This document shows, in pieces, positions 11,882 to 22,995 of a stretch of DNA of 64,000 nucleotides (position 1 is its first letter; each line of letters starts with the position of its first letter). The stretch is taken from the NCBI GenBank assembly GCA_947247005.1, contig OX365945.1, positions 36,696,551-36,760,550 of the forward strand. The letters are read 5' to 3'. The notes below the pieces were generated by a model. The model was not told the origin of the DNA, ran no database searches, and saw only the letters and a program-made list of their open reading frames with translations. Both the position numbers and the translations under genes were made by a program. The stretch comes from Spisula solida (taxonomy: Eukaryota; Mollusca; Bivalvia; Venerida; Mactridae).

Positions 11882-12065
11882 ATCCTCTAGCCTAATGGTA
11901 GAACGTCCGCTTCGAGTGCGGGGGTCTTTGGTTCGAACACAGACCGCGTCATACCAAAGACGAAATAAAAATGGTACCTGTAGTTCCCTTGAATGACGTT
12001 CAGCATAAAAAGGAAACTTGCTTCTCTTCTCTCATACCCTCGTGGTAATTGATAACATCAGGAAT
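11882..12065 (+). mobile_element. tRNA-derived SINE
   Basis: The head has an A-box-like 'tagcctaatggtagaacg' and a B box 'ggttcgaacac' about 40 bp downstream. Between them lies an anticodon-arm-like 'ccgcttcgagtgcgg' with a 4-bp stem and 7-base loop. The body continues with 'aaaatggtacctgtag' and 'cttctcttctctcataccc'. The same head occurs at 44490 in more diverged form. This matches the general plan of SINEs abundant in bivalves; the exact family name is not claimed. The 3' end is not clearly delimited. Confidence 0.75.
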
Positions 12066-12171
12066 GAGGTGTTGAGAGTGATTAATATATGTCGCAAAAA
12101 CTTGTTTCGGCAATCGACCTAAAATAAATTAGCATAAACTAATACACCGACTAAGTTGAGGCTCGAGACCT

Positions 12172-12330
12172 GTCGGAAACATTCGTAAACTGTCGGAATT
12201 ATTCGTGAACAGTCGGAACTATTCGTGAACTGTCGAAAATGTTCGTAAATTGCTGGAATTATTCGTGAACTGTCGAAAATGTTCGTAACCTCTCAAAACG
12301 GTAATTTTTCGTGAAATGTCGAAAACCAAT
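12172..12330. repeat. 20-bp degenerate minisatellite
   Basis: Seven to eight diverged copies of a 20-bp unit close to 'ctgtcggaattattcgtgaa'. Variants alternate 'cggaattattcgtg' and 'cgaaaatgttcgta', suggesting a 40-bp higher-order step in the second half. Confidence 0.85.
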
Positions 12331-13860
12331 ATTGCAAGACGAACGGTAATACAATGTCCTACTAGCATTTTAATTATTTAAGTGTGCTGAAAAACTTTGT
12401 TCGCAAGTACTTGAGTTAATTGTTTCGATTCAGATACTCAGATCTATGAAAAGGTACAATGGTGTACATTCCTACTGGTTAATTTGTTGAATATATTTTA
12501 GATAATAATAATGTATTATTTATATATCATAAGATACATAAGCTTAATAAATTGAGAATTGGGCATGCGTGGGCTTCCAAATGACTAGTTAAAATTGTAT
12601 GAACGACATGTCGTGTTTTATGCATGTTTTAAAAACTACAAACTTCCTTGCGATAGATATTACCATTATAAGAAAATACAACCACTGGAGACTTGTGAAT
12701 TATCTCAGGGGAAAATATCGTGGATAAACTTACCTGCTTTTAAACGAGTATGTGGTCAGAATGTAATAAATAATATTTTGATAAATTTTATGTTGAGCAT
12801 AAAAAGGTTAGTAAGTCAACACAGTATCAAAGCCGACTGTTATCTTCATATCCTATAATTATATCTATAAGCTATGTCGTATTTCATAGTCTAACATATT
12901 GTTCATAGATTAAATTTAAAGATATTAACATAACATCTGAGACAGTTATTAATTTTCTAGACAAACAATATACAAAAGCGAACACGCCCTTTATTGAAGT
13001 GCTGATCAGTCAAATCAATGATCGATCTTATCTGCTGATTGATTTTATAGCTCTAATCGATACCGACGCAGTTACAGTACTGTTACAAGTTCATAACCTT
13101 TTTGCCCGGATAAACAACAAACGAATCAATTAAATAAAGGCATAAGAAGCCATGTATCAATTTACAAAATCTTAATTACCAAAACATGTCGTATTTATCG
13201 CCTAGGTGTTGAAAAGGGTTCGCCAAAGTTCAAAAAGCAGCCTGTAAGAATATGGTTATTGTCGACACTTTACGGGTAGGTAAACATTAGTGATAAATAT
13301 ATAACTTTTCACAAACAAAAATACAAGCATCTTTGTTTTCTATTTTAAACATTTATGTTATGTATAGTTACTTCCAACATTAAACGACCGTTAGGTAACG
13401 AAGCCTATTTATAAATGTAGAAATTTATTATGTTTCTACCCTTTTAATTGCTCAAACGAGTTTTTGAAATATCTTGGGGTGGGTCAAATTTCGGTCATAT
13501 CCGTGTCAAGTTATAATTTCTGACAAATTCAGACATTAAGATAATTATGTACGTAGAACAATTTTGAATATTGTTACATGTAGGCTATGCTAGTTGGTTT
13601 TGGTCGTTATGAAGCAAATTCTACAACTGATAATTATATTGATCATTTTGGACAAAACACACGGACAATAGAATCATAGAAGAGAATGCACTGATGCTAA
13701 ACATGATTTCTGTTTGTGACTGTTTGGTTCCAGAGCTTGCATCTGTTCTTCTGTTACAAAGTCATTTCTCACCAGACCAACATGGTTGAAAATCGACCAG
13801 ACAAGTTCTTACTTTCACATTCTCATAGATAGTTGCCCTTATACCTTCTCGTCATGATCT
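12331..13860. other. AT-rich intergenic DNA
   Basis: No repeat or gene recognised. An 87-codon plus frame at 12595-12858 contains several Cys and Lys/Tyr-rich stretches but has no recognisable domain, Kozak-like context or splice evidence, so it is noted and not called. Confidence 0.45.
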
Positions 13861-13863
13861 TAT

Positions 13864-14260
13864 GCTTGATATGCTGATGTTTGATGCGCTGATGTTTGGA
13901 ATGCTGGCGTTAAGTGTGCTGATGCTTGGTGTGGTGATATTTTGTGTGCTGATGTTTAGTGTGCTGATGTTTGATATGCTTATGTTTGATATACTGATGT
14001 TTGATATGTGATGTTTGATGTACTGATGTTTAGTGTGTTGATGTTTGGTATGCTGATGTTTGTTGTGCTGGTGTTTAGTGTGCTGATGTTTATTATGCTG
14101 ATGTTATGGTGTGATGATGTTTGATATGCTGATGTTTGATATGTTGATATTTGACATGCTGATGTTTAGTGTGTTGATGTTTGATATACTGATGTTTAGT
14201 GTGCTGATGTTTGGTATGCTGATGTTTGATATGCTGATGTTGAGTGTGCTGGTGTTTGTT
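13864..14260. repeat. 15-bp minisatellite, left part
   Basis: About 26 diverged copies of a 15-bp unit near 'atgctgatgtttgat'. This part is more variable than the right part beyond the SINE insertion. It shares register with the right part: removing the SINE and one duplicated 7-mer restores the 15-bp phase exactly. Confidence 0.9.
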
Positions 14261-14690
14261 AATAATATACCAGATTTATATAGCGCCCTTTTCATGCGAA
14301 CGCACCTTCAAAGGCACTTTACCCATGTTGCAGCCACAAGGGCGCAGGTGCATCCTCTACCAGTGCAGATACAGTATGATCTGACCAGAGGGACAGACTG
14401 AGAGAAAGCCCCTGAAGGGAGAGAGAGACATTAGATACAGGCATGTCCGGCGCTGCAGAGGTGCGCCTAGCTCTTATTTCGAATAGACAGTCTGGTTCTT
14501 TAATGTGCCCGGTGTATAGCACCGATACACAGCTTCCTGGCACTTCCAGATACTTTGCAGACCACACGGCCAGATATAGCGGGAACATTATAAATACTTA
14601 AGAAATGTCAAGTTCCGATGCCAGGGATTGAACCCACGACCTCTGGATTGACAGCCCAGTGCTTTACCACTGAGCTAAATCCGCTTATCC
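14261..14690 (-). mobile_element. Full-length tRNA-derived SINE inserted in a minisatellite
   Basis: Read on the minus strand, it starts at about 14690 with a tRNA-like head: A-box 'tagctcagtggta', anticodon-arm-like 'ctgggctgtcaatccag', B box 'ggttcaatccc'. A body follows with 'tgtatcggtgctatacac' and a 3' end near 'gcgctatataaatctgg'. It is flanked by 7-bp direct repeats GTTTGTT (14254-14260 and 14691-14697). The acceptor ends do not pair, so it is a SINE and not a tRNA gene. The body resembles conserved central domains shared by many invertebrate SINEs; family not assigned. Confidence 0.88.
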
Positions 14691-14697
14691 GTTTGTT

Positions 14698-15462
14698 GTA
14701 CTGATGTTTGGTGTGCTGTTGTTTGATATACTGATGTTTAGTATGTTGATGTTTAGTGTGCTGATGTGTGGTAGGCTGATATTTAGTGTGCTGATGTTTG
14801 ATGTGCTGATGTTTGTTGTACTGATGTTTGGTGTGCTGATGTTTGATGTGCTGATGTTTGATATGCTGATGTTTGATGTGCTGATGTTTGACGTGCTGAT
14901 GTTTGATGTGCTGATGTTTGTTATGCTTATGTTTGTTATGCTTATGTTTGTTATGCTTGATATGTTGATGTTTGATATGTCGATGTTTGATATGTTGATA
15001 TTTGATATGTCGATGTTTGGTATGTCGATGTTTGATATGTTGATATTTGATATGTCGATGTTTGATATGCTGGTGTTTGATATGTTGATGTTTGATATGC
15101 TGGTGTTTGATATGTTGATGTTTGATATGCTGGTGTTTGATATGTTGATGTTTGATATGCTGGTGTTTGATATGTTGATGTTTGATATGCTGGTGTTTGA
15201 TATGTTGATGTTTGATATGCTGGTGTTTGATATGTTGATGTTTGATATGCTGGTGTTTGATATGTTGATGTTTGATATGCTGGTGTTTGATATGTTGATG
15301 TTTGATATGCTGGTGTTTGATATGTTGATGTTTGATATGCTGGTGTTTGATATGTTGATATTTGATATGTCGATGTTTGATATGCTGGTGTTTGATATGT
15401 TGATGTTTGATATGCTGGTGTTTGATATGTTGATATTTGATATGTCGATGTTTGGTATACAC
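14698..15462. repeat. 15-bp minisatellite with 30-bp higher order
   Basis: Continuation of the 13.86-kb array. From about 15060 to 15350 the 15-bp units alternate strictly ('tatgctggtgtttga' and 'tatgttgatgtttga'), giving a homogeneous 30-bp higher-order repeat of about ten copies. The 5' half is heterogeneous. Frames are open for 190-280 codons on both strands (for example His-Ile-Lys-His-Gln repeats in reverse), which follows from the 15-bp period. Confidence 0.95.
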
Positions 15463-15927
15463 AATGTTTCGCTAGATCAGTAAGTGCATTAGAATATATT
15501 GTAATTGTGAGGAATACCAATGTTGTAAACATATGTTTTATGTATATGTTTAATTATATACACATCAGACTGCAGCATTAGTATGCATTGGTATTCCTTA
15601 TATGAATAACAAGCAATTGCAAATGATTTTAGAATAATGATGTTGGTTGGTATACAATATTTATTGTTTTCTTTAAGTACAGAGCAGCTAATTATTGTAT
15701 GACGTAATTTTGCTACCTTACCAATTATTTATGTAATAGAAAGCCGCTGGTGGTGGCTTTATGAACTATTAATCGTAAATAAGTAATTTAAACCACTCTC
15801 GATATCGCCATCTCCGTATTTTTCCTTTAAAGAATAGCGCGCATAGTTTCCTACCAGCACGCTCTGTGAATCGTGTGATTCTCACGTGATCGATATGTAA
15901 CTGAAAAAAACTACAGTGTAAACATCA
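15463..15927. other. Intergenic DNA
   Basis: No repeats recognised. It contains a 'cacgtgat' E-box-like site at 15884-15891, just upstream of the candidate ORF; this is far too common to assign function. Confidence 0.4.
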
Positions 15928-16398
15928 ATGAAGTTATCGGTTTGTTTAGTTCTCTTTTATTTTTGCAATACACCAATACGGCAACTTTTATTACACCAAC
16001 ATGCTAGTGTACAGGTCTCTGTACATTCTACCAGTTATATCTGGATCAAACATACAATCCGAACATCGTCTGATGATCTGCAGGCGTATATTTTCGCTTT
16101 GGCTAATCGGACCTTAGACCGGACGGACATCGGTTGGTCATGCGGAATTGTCGGGTTAAATCAGGGACAAAGCGATTTGTTGGTGACCATCCGATTTTCG
16201 GTTGATGTCTGTCCGACGTTTGACGGACACCATGCGATTGTTAACCGATGCCAGTCCGGCACCCTTTGCCTAGGATTCAATGTCGATTTAGGACCGGTGC
16301 TCGGGGTGTACATGATGCCTAGACATCGGGATCATATCGGAAATGCGGATACCGTCCGGCGTCTGGTTGCTGGTTGCAATAAACGGGGAAATATTTAA
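15928..16398 (+). CDS. Hypothetical 156-residue ORF, possible secreted protein
   Basis: This is the longest frame in the window that is not made of tandem repeats. The start ATG is followed by a short hydrophobic stretch (residues 3-12), reminiscent of a weak signal peptide. The rest is non-repetitive with six or so Cys after residue 90 and no family I recognise. From about 16100 to 16380 the DNA is clearly richer in G+C (many cgg/ccg) than its surroundings, consistent either with coding sequence or with a fragment of a GC-richer mobile element. An AATAAA occurs downstream at about 16715. No promoter or splice sites can be shown. Confidence 0.22.
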   Translation: MKLSVCLVLFYFCNTPIRQLLLHQHASVQVSVHSTSYIWIKHTIRTSSDDLQAYIFALANRTLDRTDIGWSCGIVGLNQGQSDLLVTIRFSVDVCPTFDGHHAIVNRCQSGTLCLGFNVDLGPVLGVYMMPRHRDHIGNADTVRRLVAGCNKRGNI

Positions 16399-16865
16399 CA
16401 CTAAAAATGCAAATGAATCAGTAACCGTATCGTATCGAACACTTGTGTTGAACAAGATCAACATATATTCTCTCTACGGCGCACAACAATCTAATTAATA
16501 GATATATAAACATATTAACCCCACGTCAATATTCACATGAAACAAAGAATTCACATTAAATTAAATTGATTTCTTTATCGCTGGTTACCTATGTGACTTA
16601 AATGTTACAAAGTGATCAAACACTCGATAATATATCTAAAATCAAACATTTTCACGTAAAAAAGTTGTTCATTTTGATAACGTATCACCGAATTGATTAA
16701 TTTTATTATGTTGTAATAAAACATGACGGAGTATGTCCACATAGGGCTAAGTTAGGTGTGGAAGAAATGCTTGATACAAAGTCATACTGAATATGTTTAA
16801 ACAAGGCGAACTTCTGGAGGTCGCGAGATTTACTTTAGCCATTCCGCATAAAAATGAGTGCAATT
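16399..16865. other. Intergenic DNA
   Basis: AT-rich and without recognisable repeats, apart from the start of the element remnant that follows. Confidence 0.4.
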
Positions 16866-16985
16866 GTTGACAACGGACGACGGACAAAGGGCGATCACAA
16901 TAGCTCACCTGAGCTCGAGGGTGAGCTAAAACATAACAAGATGGCTCTAGGTCGCTCACCTGTCGTAGTAGTACATACATGCACA
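16866..16985. mobile_element. Junction of two dispersed-element termini
   Basis: 'gacggacaaagggcgatcac' with 'gctcacctgagctcgagg' and 'gtgagctaaaa' resembles the right end of the element at 27310-27402. It is followed 11 bp later by 'ggctctaggtcgctcacctg', the left end of the same family (compare 26281-26300). The two truncated ends lie head to tail. Beyond 16985 similarity stops. Confidence 0.65.
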
Positions 16986-18250
16986 TCAAAAATATGACTT
17001 AATAGTCATAACAATTTATAACCAATTTTCAAGTAAATGTAGTTTCTAATACATGTACAAGGTTTTCATATTAAACATCAACATTGTACGTTACATCAGA
17101 TGAGCCATATTGAACCAAGACCTATATATTCCATTAGGACAAACATACTGACCAACTTACACAATGATAAATGACATGGTTATATATTTACGCCAATACC
17201 ATGAAAGTGACGGAACATTTCATTATTCAATAAAAGTGATTGATAGTAAAAAAATGTGTTCATAACCTCTGAATGTCTATTGTTTAAACAATAATTTTCG
17301 TTAGTTGCAAAAAACGTATTTACACAGCTACCAACTTTCTAAGCAATCGTGATTTCCGTTTTCTTCCCTTTCACGACACAATGAGCAGACAAGTAGACCT
17401 TATCAGGTAGCCGTTAGACCCTGTAGAACTTCACGAACTTTAGATGTACGGGGATAAAAAAAATGACGAAAATCCCCTTTGTAAGCAGTAGATCCTCTTT
17501 ATCAATATTATATTTCTTACAAATCAAATGTACGCACACATGTTGTCATAGAGATACTAAGCCATACTTTATTCGGGTCCAGTAATTCTGTTCAGTATGG
17601 TCCCTATACTTTTCAGCTTTTATACTATACTTATACTTGGAGTATTAGTAAAGAAACTGTCAATTTGATTTAATGAAAACTTGCTAATTTTCGTTTAGAA
17701 AATTGAAATTTTATTGTCGTTATTATTCTTTGTAGCCGCCAAACGGCCGTCGTGCAAATGGGTAAATGAATCGTTTTATTGCTGGTTAAATTTTATAATT
17801 ATATTCCATGATTTATCGCCTGCAAAATCGTCTTTAGAAGTCAAATATTAATTATTTTATAAAAGAATACAGGGAAAATATATTTATTGTAAAACTATTT
17901 TATTTCCATTTGTCATCTGATAAAAAATCCTATACATCAAACTCTGTCAGACAGTTATAATCGAATCGTTTGAATTTTGTGTATCTACTAGTTCTAACCA
18001 GTAATGACTTTTTCACTTATCAATGACACTTATCACGTTTTATAGTTAAATTAGTGTTACCCGTCAGTGGGTATGAGTAGAGAAGAAACTGTACCAGGTT
18101 TTTTCTATACTTTAATTTAATGAATTGTACAATTTAATATTTTTTGGTAATTTAGGCAAATATTTTTGTCGATGTGAGGTCTTGCAAATATTGATCAAAA
18201 TATTAAGATTTGGAGTGAAGAATGATAATGAAACGAATAATTGGTATAAT
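16986..18250. other. AT-rich intergenic DNA
   Basis: No coding region, RNA gene or repeat that I can support. Confidence 0.5.
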
Positions 18251-18251
18251 A

Positions 18252-18354
18252 TAAACATATCATGTTTCAATGATTTTCCCATTAATACACTAGGCTGGGG
18301 AATAACATGATAATTATTACTTTCATTATCAAAAGCAAATTCAGTGTAAAACTG
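18252..18354 (+). repeat. Duplicated array flank, copy 1
   Basis: 'aatgattttcccattaata' followed by 'cactaggctgg' and 'ctttcattatcaaaagc' recurs with few changes at 20272-20368, in the same orientation and directly before a 32-bp-unit array in both places. It marks a tandem segmental duplication of flank plus array start. Confidence 0.9.
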
Positions 18355-20270
18355 CACTTGAATAGAGGGATATAACTGCATTACTGCAATAGAAAAGAGT
18401 GATATAACTGCAATACTGCACTTGAAAAGATGGATATAACTGCAGTACTGCACTAGAATAGAGTGATATAACTGCAATACTGCACTAGAATAGAGTGATA
18501 TAACTGCAATACTGCACTTGAATAGAGGGATATAACTGCAATACTGCACTTGAATAGAGGGATATAACTGCAATACTGCACTTCAATAGAGTGATATAAC
18601 TGCAATACTGCATTTCAATAGAGTGATATAACTGCAATACTGCACTTGAATAGAGGGATATAACTGCAATACTGCACTTGAATAGAGTGATATAACTGCA
18701 ATACTGCATTTCAATAGAGTGATATAACTGCAATACTGCACTTGAATAGAGTGATATAACTGCAATACTGCATTTCAATAGAGTGATATAACTGCAATAC
18801 TGCACTAGAATAGAGTGATATAACTGCAATACTGCACTTGAATAGAGGGATATAACTGCAATACTGCACTTGAATAGAGGGATATAACTGCAATACTGCA
18901 TTTCAATAGAGTGATATAACTGCAATACTGCATTTCAATAGAGTGATATAACTGCAATACTGCACTTGAATAGAGGGATATAACTGCAATACTGCACTTG
19001 AATAGAGTGATATAACTGCAATACTGCATTTCAATAGAGTGATATAACTGCAATACTGCACTTGAATAGAGGGATATAACTGCAATACTGCACTTGAATA
19101 GAGGGATATAACTGCAATACTGCATTTCAATAGAGTGATATAACTGCAATACTGCACTTGAATAGAGGGATATAACTGCAATACTGCACTTGAATAGAGT
19201 GATATAACTGCAATACTGCATTTCAATAGAGTGATATAACTGCAATACTGCACTTGAAAAGAGTGATATAACTGCAATACTGCATTTCAATAGAGTGATA
19301 TAACTGCAATACTGCATTTCAATAGAGTGATATAACTGCAATACTGCACTTGAAAAGAGTGATATAACTGCAATACTGCACTTGAATAGAGTGATATAAC
19401 TGCAATACTGCATTTCAATAGAGTGATATAACTGCAATACTGCACTTCAATAGAGTGATATAACTGCAATACTGCATTTCAATAGAGTGATATAACTGCA
19501 ATACTGCATTTCAATAGAGTGATATAACTGCAATACTGCACTTGAAAAGAGTGATATAACTGCAATACTGCACTTGAATAGAGTGATATAACTGCAATAC
19601 TGCATTTCAATAGAGTGATATAACTGCAATACTGCACTTGAAAAGAGTGATATAACTGCAATACTGCACTTGAATAGAGTGATATAACTGCAATACTGCA
19701 TTTCAATAGAGTGATATAACTGCAATACTGCACTTGAAAAGAGTGATATAACTGCAATACTGCATTTCAATAGAGTGATATAACTGCAATACTGCATTTC
19801 AATAGAGTGATATAACTGCAATACTGCACTTGAAAAGAGTGATATAACTGCAATACTGCACTTGAATAGAGTGATATAACTGCAATACTGCATTTCAATA
19901 GAGTGATATAACTGCAATACTGCATTTCAATAGAGTGATATAACTGCAATACTGCATTTCAATAGAGTGATATAACTGCAATACTGCACTTCAAAAGAGT
20001 GATATAACTGCAATACTGCATTTCAATAGAGTGATATAACTGCAATACTGCATTTCAATAGAGTGATATAACTGCAATACTGCACTTGAAAAGAGTGATA
20101 TAACTGCAATACTGCATTTCAATAGAGTGATATAACTGCAATACTGCACTTGAATAGAGGGATATAACTGCAATACTGCACTAGAATAGAGTGATATAAC
20201 TGCAATACTGCACTTGAATAGAGTGATATAACTGCAATACTGCACTTGAATAGAGTGATATAACTGCAAT
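18355..20270. repeat. 32-bp minisatellite (about 60 copies)
   Basis: The unit contains 'gatataactgcaatactgca' followed by a variable 12-base block (cttgaatagag, tttcaatagag, ctagaatagag, cttgaaaagag). Confirmed 32-bp spacing, for example 18497 to 18529. The four block types recur in ordered groups, notably a three-to-five-unit series between 19200 and 20100, showing higher-order amplification. Because 32 is not divisible by three, a reverse frame cycles through all phases every 96 bp and still stays open, giving many overlapping ORFs that are not genes. Confidence 0.97.
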
Positions 20271-20271
20271 A

Positions 20272-20368
20272 CTATAAACATATCATATTTCAATGATTTA
20301 CCCATTAATACACTAGGATGGTGAATAACATGATATTACTTTCATTATCAAAAGCAAATTAAGTGTAA
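20272..20368 (+). repeat. Duplicated array flank, copy 2
   Basis: Second copy of the 18252-18354 flank, with small substitutions and a short deletion in 'ataattattac'. It separates the two blocks of 32-bp repeats. Confidence 0.9.
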
Positions 20369-20750
20369 AACTGCACTTGAATAAAGGGATATAACTGCAA
20401 TACTGCACTTGAATAAAGGGATATAACTGCAATACTGCACTAGAATAGAGTGATATAACTGCAATACTGCACTTGAATAGAGGGATATAACTGCAATACT
20501 GCACTTCAATAGAGTGATAAAACTGCAATACTGCACTAGAATAGAGTGATATAACTGCAATACTGCACTTGAATAGAGGGATATAACTGCAATACTGCAC
20601 TTGAATATAGTGATACATGTATAACTGCAATACTGCACTTGAATAGAGTGATATAACTGCAATATTGCACTTGAAAATCGTACAATAACTGCATTATCGG
20701 TACTACATTAGAGAAATGTGCGATAACTGCAATATTGCACCGGGCGTGTC
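20369..20750. repeat. 32-bp minisatellite, second block
   Basis: About ten copies of the same 32-bp unit, including 'cttgaataaaggg' variants rare in the first block. The last copies (20660-20740) are strongly diverged ('gtgcgataactgcaatattg'), marking the decayed outer edge. Confidence 0.92.
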
Positions 20751-22435
20751 TTTTACCACCCCACCAACCACACCCTCAGTTGAACTATGATACAAAACAG
20801 ATAGGGAACAAATACTCTGCTATATATCTCATGAATATCGGAACCAATACTCGGCTATATACCTTTTTGATATCGGACCAAGCCCTCGACAAAATCAGCT
20901 AACCTTCGTGTTTGAGTTTTCTTTCTAAAACTTAATTTCTATCACTATAATAATGTTTCATCAAAAATAATATTCAGCAAAATACAAAGAGGATCACATG
21001 TTTTATGGCCTCGATCACACAGACAGTGACAGTATGTGTACTCGGTATTAGAACCACGAACAACGAATAAAAATATCCAACGTGCGCTCTTCCTAGAACC
21101 CAAACCGCATTGCATATGTTTTCGCGAAGCTGACATTATTATAATAAGGCGTTGCTCGCAGTTCAACTCGTATAAAGGCATAAATATCGTATTTCAATAT
21201 GTCAAATACTGCATGTCGTGTAACAATAAGATCTCAAAGCATGATGAGAATATGAAATGATTGCGGTGGTCTATTGTTAGCGAACGATGAGTCGATAGGA
21301 TGATTACGTGTTATCTAGATTTCACGTACATACAGTTGTCAGCTTTCAATGGGGGTAACACATGAAGGATTATTTTAATCGCCGGGTGATTATAAATATT
21401 ATGATGCCCGGATTATTTATTACAAAAATGTCGACATTATTTCATGGTCGTATTGGAACATTCGTTGAATAGACATAATGAATAGACAGTATATGTTATA
21501 ACGTACTAGATTCGAATCTAAGATCAATCCATATTGACCCAATGTAGGAGAGGACGTGACAAGCTTATGGAATACATTTACCGAATGTCATTAATCTGAT
21601 CACTGTGCATATGAAATACCAATTTTTCTTTATACAGGTTATGTAATGATTGACAACTACGGTATCAGAATCGCGTGTATTTAAGTACACATTTTAATTA
21701 GATGCTATAGCCCACCACCTGGCCGTTACAACCATACCCTGGATTCCTGGGCCACTAACAAGTGAACATTTCATATCTTTAATATTGATTCTTACCATAT
21801 AGACGACTAGTGGTCGGACCTAAAAAGCGGATTAAATCGGATGCAAGCCCGCCCCCGTTAAATTACGTTATACGTGAAATAGACTTCGTTGAACGCTTCT
21901 CAAAGTACAAAAAACACACAGTCTAAAGTTGACTTTCATAATGACCTACACTGACCTCAAATTCACAACCAGCGGATGTCAACTGCTAAGACCGTTCTCT
22001 TCAATACGTTATAGGCTTTGAACTGTTCTACCGTAGCTTGGGGGGGTTTCCGACCCAAAAGTACCCATTTGCCACTAACCTTGTACATCCCATATATACT
22101 GTATACTATAAACTCATTGACTGTCAAGTTAAATACATTTCGTGCATTTTGATAATAAATGCAAATCCATGAGAGTTTTGATCATGGGTTTCACTTGTAA
22201 GAATGAAAACCAGATGTTGCATTTTTGGAGGTCGAGTAATCCTCGGGAGCAGAGAAAAATCCCTCGCAAATTTCAATGAGTTTACCGTAAGCATATTTGT
22301 AACATAGGAACGGTTTCCACTCGAGCTTAGTTAAGGCGTTGATAGGACACAGTGACTTTATAAATGTTTTGGTGATATTTGTGTACATGTATTTGACGGT
22401 AAATTGGTGGTATTTTAACTTGGCTCCTAGCTACT
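20751..22435. other. Intergenic DNA
   Basis: Contains a two-copy ~50-bp repeat at about 20800-20880 ('aatactctgctatatat' and 'aatactcggctatatac'). Overlapping 74-78-codon frames at 20945-21260 on both strands show no domain. No gene supported. Confidence 0.5.
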
Positions 22436-22436
22436 G

Positions 22437-22995
22437 GTCAGCAGATGTACACTCTCGTATATCTGAAACCATAGCTGTTCTTGTTCAGCAGATGTTCACT
22501 TATATCTGTATCCATAGCTATACTTGTTCAGCTATACTTGTTCAGCTATACTTGTTCAGCTATACTTGTTCAGTAGATGTTCACATATATCTGAAACCAT
22601 AGCTATACTTGTTCAACTATACTTGTTCAGCTATACTTGTTCAGCTATACTTGTTCAGTAGATGTTCACATATATCTGAAACCATAGCTATACATGTTCA
22701 GTAGATGTTTACTTTTATCTGTAACCATAGCTATACATGTTCAGTAGATGTTCACATATATCTGTAACCATAGCCGTTCTTTTTCAGTAGATGTTCACTT
22801 TTATCTGTAACCATAGCTATACATGTTCAGTAGATGTTCACATATATCTGAAACCATAGCTATACATGTTCAGTAGATGTTCACATATATCTGAAACCAT
22901 AGCTATACATGTTCAGTAGATGTTCACTTTTATCTGTAACCATAGCAGTTCTTGTTCAGTAGATGTTCACTTTTATCTGTAACCATAGTTGTTCT
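22437..22995. repeat. 43-bp minisatellite with 14-bp sub-expansion
   Basis: About 12 copies of a 43-bp unit, 'cagtagatgttcac' plus 'tatctgaaaccatagc' plus 'tatacttgtt'. In two copies (22520-22575 and 22610-22660) the 14-bp piece 'cagctatacttgtt' is itself repeated three to four times, so a nested array arose inside the larger one. Confidence 0.93.

Noticed and set aside
14615..14690. tRNA-Asp-like gene on the minus strand
   Set aside because: Anticodon arm and A/B boxes are present, but acceptor ends do not pair and the T stem is weak; it is the head of a 430-bp SINE with target duplication.
14608..15532. His/Lys/Ile-rich and Tyr/Gln/Thr-rich ORFs of 190-280 codons
   Set aside because: Products of the 15-bp array; one includes the translated tRNA head of the SINE, which cannot be a genuine protein segment.
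18112..20662. Series of overlapping reverse ORFs with Gln-Leu-Tyr-His repeats
   Set aside because: 32-bp unit read through all three phases; identical ORFs recur wherever the array does.
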